Positions 20,961 to 32,888 of a DNA stretch of 64,000 nucleotides are shown here, one piece after another (position 1 is the stretch's first letter; the number at the start of each line of letters is the position of its first letter). The notes under the pieces were generated by a model, which saw only the letters and a program-made list of their open reading frames with translations, was not told the DNA's origin and did no database searches. Source of the DNA: Diphasiastrum complanatum. Taxonomy: Eukaryota; Streptophyta; Lycopodiopsida; Lycopodiales; Lycopodiaceae. Location: NCBI GenBank assembly GCA_029204225.1, contig CM055100.1:60454560-60518559 (forward strand), given 5' to 3'. A program made the position numbers and the translations under genes.

Positions 20961-22500
20961 GAATTTGATCATTAAGTTCTTAGCCTTAAGTTCTTAGCCA
21001 ATGCATCTGGACCATAGTTCTCTCTGATTTCTTGGAGTAGACCAGTCACCTGAGTTGTTACCGTTGCCATCAAGTGCTCCTGTCTACTTAGTGCATCTGC
21101 TACCACATTGTTCCTTCCCTTCGTATGTACAATGTCTATATTGAATTTCGAGAGAAAGTTTTGCCATTGCATCTGCTTTAGCGTGAGCATACCTTGGGTT
21201 GAGAAGTACTTGAGTGATACATTGTCAGTGAACGCCTTAAAGGGCTTTCCTGCCACATAATGTCTCCAATGCTCCACTGCTTGAACTACTGCAACCATTT
21301 CTTTTTCATGAGTTGGCCATCGTCGCTCTACGTCACTCAATTTCTTTGAAAAATATGCAATTGGTTTTCCTTCTTGCATCAACACGGCCCCAATAGCAAA
21401 GTTTGACACATATGTATGTATTTCGCAAGGTTTGCTAAAGTCCGTTAGGGCAAGAATGGGTTCTTGAGTGATCCGTCATTTTAGTTCTTGGAACGCTACT
21501 TCTCATTCTAGTGTCCATGTCATCTTTAGATGAGTCTGTGTCTGCTCCAACAATGGTGCCACAATTTTGCTAAATGCCTCAATGAATCTCTTGTAAAAGT
21601 TACATAGCCCCACGAAAGATTTGATGCCATGAACAATTTTAGGTGCTAGCCAATCCAAGATAGCCTTGATCTTCTTAGGATCCATCCAAATTTGTCCATA
21701 GCCTATAACATGTCCAAGGAAATCAACTTCCTCTACCACTCACATTTCTCTCTTTTCGCGAACAAGTAGTTCTTTCTCAGTCGTTGGAGAACCGTCCTTA
21801 AATGTTTAATGTGATCTTTGAGGCTACGGCGAAGCACTAAGATGTCGTTGATGTGTACAATGACAAATTCATCTAAGCAGTCTTGAAAAATGTTGTTCAT
21901 CCACGTGCAAAAAGTGGTTGGTGCGTTTGTTAGATCGAATGGCATCACTCTGAACTCGTGACTCCCGTACCGTGTTCGAAAAGCTGTTTTGTGCTCATCG
22001 CCTTTAGCTATTCGAATTTGGTGATATCCAGATCTGAGATCTATTTGGCTAAAATATTTGGCAAGTTTGAGCTAGTCAAACAGATCATCAATTATAGGCA
22101 TGGGGTACTTGTTCTTGACGGTACCTTTGTTGAGCATGTGGTAATCCACACATCCGAAGAGTCTTGTCTGCCTTTTCCACGAATAACATTGGAGCTCCAA
22201 AAGGTGAAGCATTGGGTCTAATAAACTGTTTGTCTATCAATTTCACCAAGTTGTCATTTTAGTGCCACCAACTCTTCTTGTGACATCCTATAGGGTGCTT
22301 GTGAAGTTGCTTCTGTTCCTGGTACCAACTCAATTTTATGGTCCACTGGTCTTCGAGGAGGTAACTTAGCTGGGAGTTCCTCCAAAAACACATCGCTAAA
22401 TTCGTCTGGCAAATCTGCCACCTCTTTTGGAAAGTTTTCTTGTTGTGCACTTTTCCCTTCTGGAACCTCTTAGTAGATACAAAGAAAGCACTTTGACCTT
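20961..22500 (-). pseudogene. Gypsy reverse transcriptase and RNase H
   Basis: The frames include EFRVMPFDLTNAPTTF, the catalytic block VIVHINDILVL, LGHVIGYGQ and FVGLCNFYKRFI (RT and thumb), then AIGAVLMQEGKPIAYFSKKL, THEKEMVAVVQAVEHWRHYV and FKAFTDNVSLKYF (RNase H). The usual (Y/F)xDD at the RT active site is HIND, so one catalytic aspartate has become asparagine and the enzyme should be dead even where the frame is open. Several stops interrupt it (about 21740, 21500, 21410). Confidence 0.85.
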
Positions 22501-22510
22501 TTCCCTTTCG

Positions 22511-23014
22511 TCATTTTTTTTTTATCACTGATGCAGCCACTAGACTTTGTTCAATGTCGGCACCCTTTGCATGACCTCCGGGCAAGGCTTTGATCATACA
22601 GATTTGTCCCTTGTAATCCAAGAGGACCAAGTTTGAGCTCCTACCCAAGACTACAATACAGTGTTCATTTAACCAAGGGAGGCCCAAAATCATGTCGAAG
22701 GCATCAATCTCCAAAATTAGAAAGCTAAGTTTAGCCTTCCATCTCCCAATCTGCACCGAGATGTTCAATATTGCTTTGTCTGCATTTAGTACCCCCTTTG
22801 TTGCTTCTACTTTGAGGGTTGATGTCACATTCCTGGTCGACAAGCTGAACTGTTCCACTACGCTCCTTAAAATGTAGTTATGTGAAGCTCCGGAGTCGAT
22901 CATGAAATCTGACTTCCTCCCCGCAATCTTTCCAAATAGAAATAATAATTTCGAACCAGTCTTGGGGGTTGCCCCATGGAAGCTCCTTTCCATACTTGTG
23001 TGTCGTCCACCCAC
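22511..23014 (-). pseudogene. Gypsy aspartic protease
   Basis: An open frame of 167 codons with the active-site block FMIDSGASHNYI at about residue 40 and the flap/second block DAFDMILGLPWLNEH at about residue 105, the retropepsin pattern of plant chromoviruses. It should follow gag in one polyprotein. Here no gag precedes it: between 23014 and the primer site at 23721 there is no recognisable capsid or zinc knuckle. Confidence 0.8.
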
Positions 23015-23723
23015 AAAAGTGAACTCCTCTCAACTAGATCAAAGCACCTGGAACAACTCAAGTAGCCATGGATTATTCAGGTCCAGGCAAGCACACCACA
23101 AACGAGCATACCAACCAAAGCTAACACACAGGATCCCTTTCAAGCCACATGCCCCTTGAGACCGGATGTAGGACCTTTGCCTAGCCACGCCCACACAAAT
23201 CTATCACATAATTAGCCCACAGGAAACATCCATCCAACCATTCGTGCCTTCACCATTAAGCATCACATTGCCTCAGTCACGCCCCACCAACTCTAGTCGA
23301 TAGCCCTTATAGCTAAAAGATCAACAGCTATCCCACTCTGGCAGCAAACCACCTGTGCTTTACACCCAAATTCGAGCAGCATCTCTATATCAATGGTTAA
23401 CCCATACAGTTTGAATATGTCACCCCGCACCCCACAAGGCACAGACCGTGCTTTCACCAACCTAATGGTAGCACCTTGCCTCACCTGTCCTACGTGCAGA
23501 TGGTGCCAGGCCCGTCGAACCGCAGGAACTGACCGTGCTTACACCTCAAGGGCAGCACCTCGCCTCATCAAGTCCCCCGTTCCATCGACCACCCCGACCG
23601 TGGATGCACTCGTGCTTACACTGTGGGCATCACCTTGCACAACGACTGTCTTGACAAATCCCAAAAAGTGGCCATCCATGTGAGACTTGCATAGTTGACT
23701 GGCTAGTCGGCTCTGATACCACA

Positions 23724-24529
23724 TGTTGTGCCGACGCCTCAAAGGGCACTGGGACTTGAGCGGTTTCCCAAACACGCGCTTAAGTCTAACATTCATCCAT
23801 CATGCACTTACGTAAAAGCCAACTTAGAAAACGTAACAAGCTTAACCATTCAAACTTAAGAAAACTGGAATCCCAACCAACCCGAAAGCCAATTTAGAAT
23901 CCGTCCCCGAAAGGTAACCAAAGGCAAAGACAAGCCACACATGAAACCCAAGGCATAGTGGTCGCCAAACTAACCAAATGGCATAGCGACGAGCCACACG
24001 TCAGTGACGTGGACCCTTAGGCACCAGCAATACAAAAAGGTTGTAGTAAGGGTCCTTCCACTTGGACCAATCCCGGAGGCAAAATCGAAATGGTAATCAT
24101 CCCCAAGGATCAACTTTATTAAATTTAAAAGAGGTTACATTCATACATAGACTGACTAGTCTCGAGGCCACCAACACGTGCTGGGCATTGTGTCTGGCTC
24201 GCGCTAGTAGAGGGAACTGAGACTTGGCAACTGGATAGACTCCCCCTATGGTTCTGGTATGATTCGGCGTGCCCCGTCTATTTTGGAATATAGTGCTTTA
24301 TAATAAAGCATGCTTTTTTAGACTTAGTTTTTATTTTGCTGATTAAGCCTGGCAGAATCAGTTTGGCTCCCGGACATGGTCCCCGGGAGCCGTCCCGGCA
24401 GCAAAATCAACTTGGCTCCTGATTAAGGCCATGACTTGAGCTCCAAAGCTAACTCATGACTTGTGACTACTTGGCTGGCTCACCATAGGTTGGAGGCCAC
24501 CGTGGTGCACATGAGTCAGCTTTGCAGCA
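23724..24529 (-). repeat. 5' LTR of the chromodomain Gypsy
   Basis: Plus-strand text starts TGTTGTGCCGACGCC and ends TTTGCAGCA, so the LTR has TG...CA ends. It matches 18413-19320. On the minus strand it ends immediately before the primer-binding site. Confidence 0.88.
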
Positions 24530-27500
24530 CCCTATCTGTAAAGACCACTAGGGTAAACCCCTAAGATGAGGGTAGGAAAACACAAGAGAGACAGTGGAGC
24601 AGAATCATCTAACCAATCCTAGATCCCTCCTGGAAATCCTCCTGGATCGAGCCCCCAAGCCATGCCATGTGATAGCAAGGGGAGAAGAGCTTAACAGGTA
24701 ACCTAGACCAAAATCACCTTTAAGTAACAATTTATGATCCGTCAATCATAAACATTTAGAATCTTATGATTCGCCAATCATAATTTACAGGATCCCAAAA
24801 CCATACTTAATCATTGAAAGATACTGGAGTATATGTTCAACATACAACTCAGAAAATATAAGAATCATTCTGAAATCTTTTCCACAAGGAAAAATAACTA
24901 GATTTCAAGAATATTCTTCCAACCCGATTCTTAACCAGATTATGAGTTCCAAATTCTACAATCAAGATAAACATTATACAATCATCTAGAACAACATCTA
25001 GACATTACAGAATTCTACTGAATTCAGTTTACCATTCTTGGAACTATCAGGATCCGGTATCCAATTGAGCTCACAGGGATACTATCACTAATGAATCAAG
25101 TTTATTCCTCATTTAAGAAATACTCATCCAAGAATTCAGTATCCTATGCACACAATTCTTTGATGAATCCAAATGACTCATAAATTATGTGTCTTACAAG
25201 CAATACACACAAAACAAACAGTTTTCGGTGAATTCTCTTCACACTGTCCGTTTTACCAATTAACTTCCACAGGAGTAAATCAACTACTCAAGTTAATTGC
25301 CCATGATTTAGAAGTCTTAAATGTCTAAGTGTAGTTCTTAATTGTACATGTACAACACCACATTTAGATCCATATCCAAATCAATTTTAGGTTAACCTCT
25401 AGATCTATCAGAACAGAATTGTTAACTCTGCAAGTAATTGTCAAACACAATACTTGAACATATGTTTATGTTCAACAACTAGGTTAAGTGCACCAGATAA
25501 CCTTAGTAACCGGGAATACATAGTAGATCCAAACAAGATTAGTCGTGCACATATGAGAATAATCTCACTATGACCCAATACATCAACACATATGTCATTA
25601 TCTGACAGATTCCTCCAAAATTCGCATATGTTACTCACATATATCACTGAGAATCTTGTTACTCAGCTAAAGAAGAATTCTATCTCTCATGAGTAAATAA
25701 CATATCTGGGAAATTTCTGAAGTGAATAATTCCACATCACAAGTTTTTCAACCATCATACTTTTACCAACATAATTTCTTCATCCAATCAACCTACTTCA
25801 GATCTTAGTGTACAAACCAAGATTAGGTTGACTTATACATACATCTTTGCACTTAAGGTTAAGATTAAAACTTTATTCCTCTGATCCAATCCATAACTAA
25901 ATGATACTTGGTAGACAATCAGTGAGCCTTAATTTAATCTTTACAACTACTTCCCAAATTCATGAATATTTCATAGCTCAAATTCCCAAAATTACTCTAG
26001 TTCCAGATTATTCAAAACAATCACTAGAGATTTCCTCTATTCCACTAGATAGTTCCACCACTACACACATACAGGATTCCACAAAAGAAATCTATGCAAC
26101 TGGTTGATCCCATGAAAGTCTTATTTCTATCATTTTCTTTTCCCCCCTTTTAAAAGAAATTCCATAGTTTCGATTTAAAAGTTCCTAGAAGACAACGTAT
26201 AAGATATCAAAGATTCGAAAAAGTCAGTAATAAGTATTCAATACTATTACAAATCAGAGTTATTGATAGAAACATTACTCTCAACAATCAACTATCAAAT
26301 AGAGATAATCATTTGGGCTCAGGAAGTCAAAATTCTACTTAATCAGCTGAACATCAATCGATTTAGCTATATTCACAAACTGAAATGGAAGTATGAATTC
26401 ATATAACTCTAACAGTCCTTCAGAACCTAGTTCTACACTGGAAGGAATTATATGAATTGCAATCCAATTGTCTCATATTTAAGAAAATTTCTAAAAAGTA
26501 GAGGTTTTAATTTAAAAGAGAAATAGCTTTTAAGGGCTTCCGATTTGAAATTTATGAGATACCATTTAGGGATCCGGATCTATATCTCATAACCTCTCCA
26601 AATACCCTAAACAAGTTTAACCAATGATCTCAACTATTAGCATTACTATTAATGTAAATACTCAGCCACTGACCTACAAATCATTCTCACACAAGAATTC
26701 CTCTTTGAAATCAATGACGTCCCATACCATCAATTTTCTCTCCAAAAAAGTTCTTTGCTTTTAGACTTGTTCTATAGAAAATCAAAAAGATTATCTGACC
26801 ATCCTATATCCAACATAGGATTCAATCTTCAACCATTTCCAGAAAAAATATCTCCTGCCATTGAATTCTCCATTTCCTTAAGTTTTTTTTCCTATAGATG
26901 ACAATATCATCTAAGAATACCACTAGGCATTGACCCCGGTATCTCGTTCATATACAGTTGAAATAACCCAAGTGTATTCATAAAAAATCAAAAGGAAAAA
27001 CTCAAAATAGTTGAAGTATAAACCAATAGATATCCAATATACATACTCGAAATGGTACAAGGAATTCAATTCCTTTAAGAAAACCTTTAACCGCATTATC
27101 CGATAATCCAGAGATCTCAAAACTCCATCTGGACCTATTCTCCTGACTTAACCGGGAGAATTTTTGAAGAATAATTTTATTATCCTAACTACTATGTGGT
27201 TACTAGAATTTTGGGTTCCTGGTACTGTGCTTTTAATCGGTTTAATTCTAATATTCCCAGTTAATTGGTTTTTTTCGATCCTTCTTGTTGGACTCGGTGT
27301 TGCACCGATAGGCTTATCCTAGATAATTTTGATTTTTGGGACTGGGCAAACTACAACTTTTGAGATACAATAAATGGAATAAAGGTCATATTATTTGGAG
27401 GTAGTTTTATATTCAATAAACACCAAGAGTATTAAATATCGTAAAAGGGTATCCAAAACCAAATTTTATGGATTTTTCATTAGTTCAGACAACTTTAACG

Positions 27501-27993
27501 AAGTAATACTTAAGGTAGTGTAGTAAAAAAAGAAGCAGCCTAGCATTTACTTGTGTCAAAGGAGTTTTTGGTGCCTTCGCTGATGACTTTTTTTGGGTGA
27601 TCGAAAAATCAAAGGGAGGAAGAAAATGAGACATCAAAGTAGGTAATTGTGATTGTGTTATGTAGTTTGGATTGGTTAATAATCCCTGTAAGAAAATTAC
27701 ATAGCATCGGTTTATGGAATTCATTAAATTGAGTTTATTTTGAATATCTATAGGACCATGAGTTGACCCTATTTGTTATTGAAAATTGTGACATTCGAAC
27801 GTGAATGACACTTGGTTTACATTTGTACTGTAAAGAGCCATATTCCTAAGAGTTGGTACTCTATGATTGTAGGAATTTGGGATTGACAGTATCAACCAGA
27901 TGGGTTGTTTTTGTGACAGTAAGACCATGTGCAAGTTAATCCTCGTAGAGAATTCTAGAGTCAGATCTACCCTAGATGCAGCTCTGATGAGCC
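24530..27993. other. AT-rich region, nothing recognised
   Basis: 3.4 kb with no open frame showing protein-family features. The first bases are the target duplication of the upstream Gypsy. It may include the promoter/LTR of the Gypsy whose gag begins near 28384, but I could not find a matching second LTR, a convincing primer-binding site or TG...CA ends. A small inverted motif (TATGATCCGTCAATCATAA, then TATGATTCGCCAATCATAA) lies at about 24731-24782. Confidence 0.4.
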
Positions 27994-28383
27994 TTGCAAG
28001 AGTTAATTCCTAGTAATCAGAGAGATATCAAGGTTTTTTTTACTGTAAAACAGCTAAAGAATCCTCGCACATCCAACCCTCACACCAGAGAACCCTCACA
28101 GACTAGATCAGTAAGAAGATCTACACCAGATCCAGCTACTGTCAAAATTCCAGATCAATCAGTGCAAGGAGTAAAAAGTTATCAAGGAAAAACCATTGTA
28201 AGAGGCCTGATTTTTCACTTCCGGCCAATCAAATTGATCAGATTCTTAAGATCCAGATTATATCCAACTGTACCAGGAGGATTCAATAACGTTGGACTCT
28301 ACCATCGAATGAATCTAAGATCTAGATGATCAATAGCAAAAAGGACAGCGAATCAAGCACCACTCTTTCCCAGAATAGCAGTT

Positions 28384-29538
28384 GTGCAACAAGAGGCAGA
28401 ACCGGAATCAGTGCCAATGGATCCAATGGGTCAATCCGTACATGTCGCTCCCTTGCAGGTAGTCCGGAGGCCACCTCGGATGGAAATACCTAAATACGAC
28501 GGATCATCAGATCCCATCCGTTTCCTCCATATCTATGAACAAGCTTGTGAAATCTACGACGATAGGACATTTGCAGAGAAGTTGATGATATTCCCTATGT
28601 CACTAATAGCTCTGGCTCAAGATTGGTTTATCAACTTGTGTGAGGAAGAAAAATCCATCTGGGAGGCGGTTAAAGCGGATCTCATCATGCGCTTTAAACC
28701 TAGGAAGTTCCTAAAAGACCTGTTTCTCCTGCTCAGCAAAGTTAAGATGGAAAAAAGAGAAAGGGTCAGGGACTACATTGAGCGGGTCAAACATTCACGG
28801 TCTGAGTGTAGTGCAGCCCTAACTCTCGCTCATGCGGTGATCATGTGGTTCCTTGTGGAGTTACCACGTAGCATCAGGAGAGAACTGGAACGACGAGAGC
28901 AGTACGCTACTCTGCAAGAAGCTATGGATGATGCCATCAGAGAAGAGGATGAGGGATCAGACGATGAATATCCAACCACCCATACTCCTACTCCTTCGAC
29001 AGCGTCATCATCATCAAATACTTCCACTCAATTTGCAAAACTGTTGTTGGAACAAATGACAAAATTACACAAACAGCAGATGGAGCAACTTACGACACAG
29101 TTTGATCAGAAATTGAAAGCCTTACAAGAAGCTGTAGCAACAATGCCCAATCTACCTGAACACAACCAGCTACAGTATTCCTGTCGCAAAAATGTATGGT
29201 GTTCAGTATGCACACAAAACCATACAACGAACGAGTGTCCAGTCCTAAAGCAAAATTTGAGATTAACCCATAGATTTTGCCATTTGTACAAGGCAATACC
29301 GCACGATACAGCCTTTTGCCCATTAAACCCCCGAATTGTCCAACAGAAGAGGAGTCCTTATCAGACTTCTTATCCATATCATCAAGGGGCACCAAATGTG
29401 GCACCGAGGTGTGGCGCACTAAATAATCAACAACACATGGCCTTACCTGCACCACCAGGGCCAACCAATCAACAAGTGGCCCACATAAACTTGACAACAG
29501 CAGAACCAGAGATGCCAATACCACCTCAGCCTGAGTAG
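28384..29538 (+). pseudogene. Gypsy gag polyprotein
   Basis: 384 open codons. Residues about 30-180 form a Retrotrans_gag-like capsid: PKYDGSSDPIRFLHIYEQA, LAQDWFINLCEEEKSIWEAV, LIMRFKPRK, ERVRDYIERVKHSRSEC. Then a Ser/Thr-rich linker, a Gln-rich coiled-coil-like helix (EQMTKLHKQQMEQLTTQFDQ) and a Cys-rich segment. The zinc knuckle lies past the stop (CYGCGE at about 29650) and needs a frameshift to continue, so gag is broken at its nucleic-acid-binding end. An unusually long gag frame for a relic. Confidence 0.8.
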
Positions 29539-29774
29539 CAGCAATGGTATGGGACAAATGAACCTTATATGGATCCCACCATAAATGAATATATTGCGGC
29601 ATATGCAGCTCAAACTCAGCGTCAAGACGGAAGAAACTACGGTTGCTACGGATGCGGTGAAGGAACATAATTGTTGAATGTCCTTACAAGGGGCAATACA
29701 CATCCTTCCGTCAGGAATGCGGATATGGACACTGCTACAATAACTGTCCCTTAAGACCTGGGACCAGCACACCA

Positions 29775-30422
29775 TTGGACTTCACTGCAATACAACGAGC
29801 AACAGCTCCAATGGGGATGCCACCCAGAAAAGCAACAATTCCATGCCCTTGTGTTAGTCGTCACGCGAGCACAGAAGAGGAAGTAAGTGGGTCCCTCACC
29901 ACCACCATTAGTCTTCGCCAACCCTCAACTTCAGCACCATATCCGAATGTGAGGGAAGAGAGGAGACAGTACCAGATGATACGACACTGGGTACAGAGAG
30001 CACAAGCAAAGAAAAAAGAGCAAGAAAAGGCCAACCCTATGGAACCTCCTACTGATGAAGAATCAGAACCACGAACAGGCTCACCACTGCACACTGATCA
30101 GAATGATCGATTGCATCATCATGAACCACCTTTCCACATGATGGAGCCCGAGGAACCACGCACCGAAATGCTCACAAGTCTATTGGCGAGCTGTATTAGT
30201 TTACCCCTCGAAGAATTACTGCGGATTGTGCCACAAGCTAAAAGCCTTTTGGCTGAACGGGCCAAAAGAGACGTGGAACCAGTAGCACCAGAGCCCGTAT
30301 ATTGTACGGGCTATGATGAGACAAGTAACATCCTCCACATCGGGGCAGCATGGGAGAGTGACGAACACAACATCACCCTACCAATCAAACAAAGAGATTC
30401 AAGGATGAGGCAACAGTGGTAG
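29775..30422 (+). pseudogene. Gypsy linker region between gag and protease
   Basis: 215 codons, Pro/Glu-rich, with RHWVQRAQAKKKEQEKA and a later TSLLASCISLPLEELLRIV. No catalytic motif. It continues from Cys-rich pieces (ECGYGHCYNNCP at about 29716-29752, same frame) and stops just as the protease frame opens. In intact elements this would be part of one polyprotein. Function unknown. Confidence 0.5.
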
Positions 30423-30697
30423 ATGGAGGATCAGGTGTCAATTTGATCTCCACTACTTTGTATCAAAAGTGGGGTTTACAGGGATTGAAGCCGACAAAAT
30501 TTGCCATCAAGCTAGCGGATCAATCTTGTGTAAAACCAAAGGGTGTGGTTGCCGATACCCTTGTAAAAATAGCAGGCATGCAGTTTGTAATCACTTTTGT
30601 AGTGATGGACATACATGAGTCCCCATCTGCATACCGTGTTTTACTAGAAAGGCCATGGTTGAGGAATGCACAAGTAGTTCACAATTGGGGTACATGA
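30416..30697 (+). pseudogene. Gypsy aspartic protease
   Basis: Begins VDGGSGVNLIS, the active-site form with DGGS in place of DSGA that is common in several plant Gypsy lineages. The second block is AYRVLLERPWLRNA. It overlaps the preceding frame by seven bases, so a frameshift separates it from gag. Confidence 0.75.
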
Positions 30698-31653
30698 AAA
30701 CTCACCTTTGAAATAGAGAACAGGTTGTGAAGGTCGATCCAACCGCATGGGCGGTAAAACCTATTGCACCAAAGGTTGATGATGGATCATCCATGACAGA
30801 TCATACGATAGATCGCCCAAGGCAAGCCAAGGTCACTACGATTCAGAGACGGGTGTCGTGAGATGGACGGATGCATTAGCAGTGATTTACTGTCAAGCAT
30901 GTCAATATGAATCAGATCCTGAACCCAGCACATCTTCACCCCAGTGTTACACCATGGACACACCAATTATATTTGGGGTGAATATGATCAACATAGCATG
31001 GTTGTCAGTGAGATCTATTAGAACCCAATGGACGATGATTTAGTCCCTTGGCAACATGCTATGACTTACAACCAAGAGACTGAGCTGACTGATGAGCAAG
31101 TCCTACAACACATGGACCCGGATCGCTGTGAAATTAAGAGAGTACCAGCTCAACTGGCGCAAAAATCTGCTATGGCAAAAGTTTCAAGGATATATCCACC
31201 AAAGACACCTACAAACAAGAAGAACCAGTTGAAACAACACTACAACCAAGTGATCCAATGGAGTGATCTACCCGAAAAAGCTATAGCTACAGTGGATGTT
31301 GATATTCGCAACCACGAGGCGAATGTCACACCAGTTCTGAAGAAAGACAACAAGGAGGGATCCACTCATATGACAAGAAGAGACAAGAAGAAGGTGTTGG
31401 ATTCCTTGAAGTCAGTCAAGATGAACTCTGATACAGCGTCATCCTCTTCTCAGATGACGGAGAATCAAAAGATGACCAATCGGGCTAAGATCAATATGCT
31501 GAAGGAGGAATCTCGACGAGCACTAGTTCACGAGATATCTGAGACTTCAAGAATTATACCTTGGACGACGTGGTAATTATGATGCCGCAAGCCCAGCGAG
31601 AACCTGATCAAAGTTAGGCACCAGCGAAACAAGTCTTTGAGGGACCTGCGTGA

Positions 31654-32888
31654 ATGCAACCCATGAATCTTGCCGAGTCAGGTGAAGAAGAAAAGATCGT
31701 ACATGTGGGAGAGAATTTAACGCCCACACAATTCAAAAGACTACGATCATTGTTGGTGGAGTACAAGGATTGTTCTGCTTGGAAATACAGTGATCTAAAG
31801 GGCATTCCACCAACAGTAGTCCAGCACACCATACCCTTGGTGGATGGAGTAGTCCCCAAGATAAGTCGTTATTACCACTGCAACCCAAACTATACAAAAC
31901 TAATCAAACAAGAGTTGCAAAAGTTGTTAGACACTGATTTCATCTATGAAATCGAGCACACGGAATGGGTGTCACCAATAGTTATAGTACTCAAGAAGAA
32001 TGGCAAAATGCGAATTTGAAGGCGCTAAACACAGTCACTAAAAAAGATCATTTTCCTTTACCCTTTACAGAAAGTGTCCTTGACAGAGGAGCTGGGGCCG
32101 AAGCCTACAGTTTTTTGGACGGTTACAATCAAGTGAAGATAGCGTCATAGGACAAGCATAAGACAACATTCGCCACAGAATGGGGAACCTATGCCTATAA
32201 GGTGATGCCATTCGAACTTTGCAATGCCCCAAGCACTTTCCAATGAGTCATGTAGGTGGCATTCAAAGAGTATTTGCAAAAAAATTTGGAAATTTTCTTG
32301 GACGATCTATGCGTGCATGGACCAAACTTTGAACACTTATCCAATCTAAAGAAGGTGCTACAAAAATGCCGTGAATTCCAGATCTCCTTGAATCCAGAAA
32401 AATTTTAATTTTGGGTCACACATGGCTTGATTCTTGGCAATATAGTGTCTAGACACGGGATCGCCACAAACCTATCAAAAATCATGATCATTGTTAATCT
32501 ACCACCACCAAGAATGACACGCCGGATCTACATCTTTATGGGTCATGCTAACTATTACAAGATTTTCATTCTGGATTTTGCAGAATCAGCACGACCAATT
32601 TACAAACTCACAACGGATCCACATTGGAATGAGGAAGCCCTAAGGTCTTTCCAAAATCTTAAAGACACATTGGTGTCAGCACCAATCCTACGTCTGTCCA
32701 ATTGGTTCATTGAGTTTCATGTGCATACGGACGGATCAAAGTATGCAGTTGGAGTAGTCTTAACCTAGCCAGGAGAACACAAAAAGGATTTTTTGATCCG
32801 ATTTGCAAGCCGACAATTCAGTGATATAGAAATGAATTATTCAACCACAGAGAGGGAAGCACTGGCAATGATATATGTGGTTAAGAAG
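31654..32888 (+). pseudogene. Gypsy reverse transcriptase with partial RNase H
   Basis: Frame 31654-32019 carries the RT entry (IPLVDGVVPKISRYY, ELQKLLDTDFIYEI, WVSPIVIVLKKNGKMRI). After a shift 32020-32150 gives ALNTVTKKDHFPLPF and FLDGYNQVKIA, then KVMPFELCNAPSTFQ and the catalytic IFLDDLCVHG at about 32300, which is intact. 32427-32768 is the thumb (HGIATNLSKI, GHANYYKIFI) and the RNase H start (HVHTDGSKYAVGVVL). Stops at 32148, 32245 and 32408. Truncated after 32888. Confidence 0.82.

Larger units (their letters stand above)
18413..24529 (-). mobile_element. Chromodomain-type Gypsy retrotransposon, nearly complete but dead
   Basis: Two LTRs (18413-19320 and 23724-24529) flank a minus-strand pol. 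The element is bordered by a perfect 5-base target duplication, CCCTA, at 18408-18412 and 24530-24534. The primer-binding site (complement of TGGTATCAGAGCC) is at 23709-23721, two bases inside the 5' LTR. The polypurine tract (GAGGGGAGGA on the minus strand) is at 19321-19333. Order on the minus strand: protease, reverse transcriptase, RNase H, integrase, chromodomain, as in chromoviruses. No gag is found between the primer site and protease. It sits inside an older Gypsy fragment. Confidence 0.9.
27994..32888 (+). mobile_element. Gypsy retrotransposon relic (gag to RNase H)
   Basis: Plus-strand order: short basic leader frame (27994-28329), gag (28384-29538), zinc-knuckle and linker (29539-30422), protease (30416-30697), spacer (31028-31576), reverse transcriptase and start of RNase H (31654-32888). 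Integrase and the 3' LTR are absent: homology stops after EREALAMIYVVKK, midway in RNase H. No LTRs could be identified on either side. Numerous frameshifts and stops make it inactive. Confidence 0.82.

Noticed and set aside
23393-23796. Frames of 85-96 codons on both strands
   Set aside because: Leader and LTR of the chromodomain Gypsy; no gag features, so not counted as gag.
29090-29775. Cys/Leu-rich minus-strand frames of 110-192 codons
   Set aside because: Antisense of gag and the linker of the plus-strand Gypsy.
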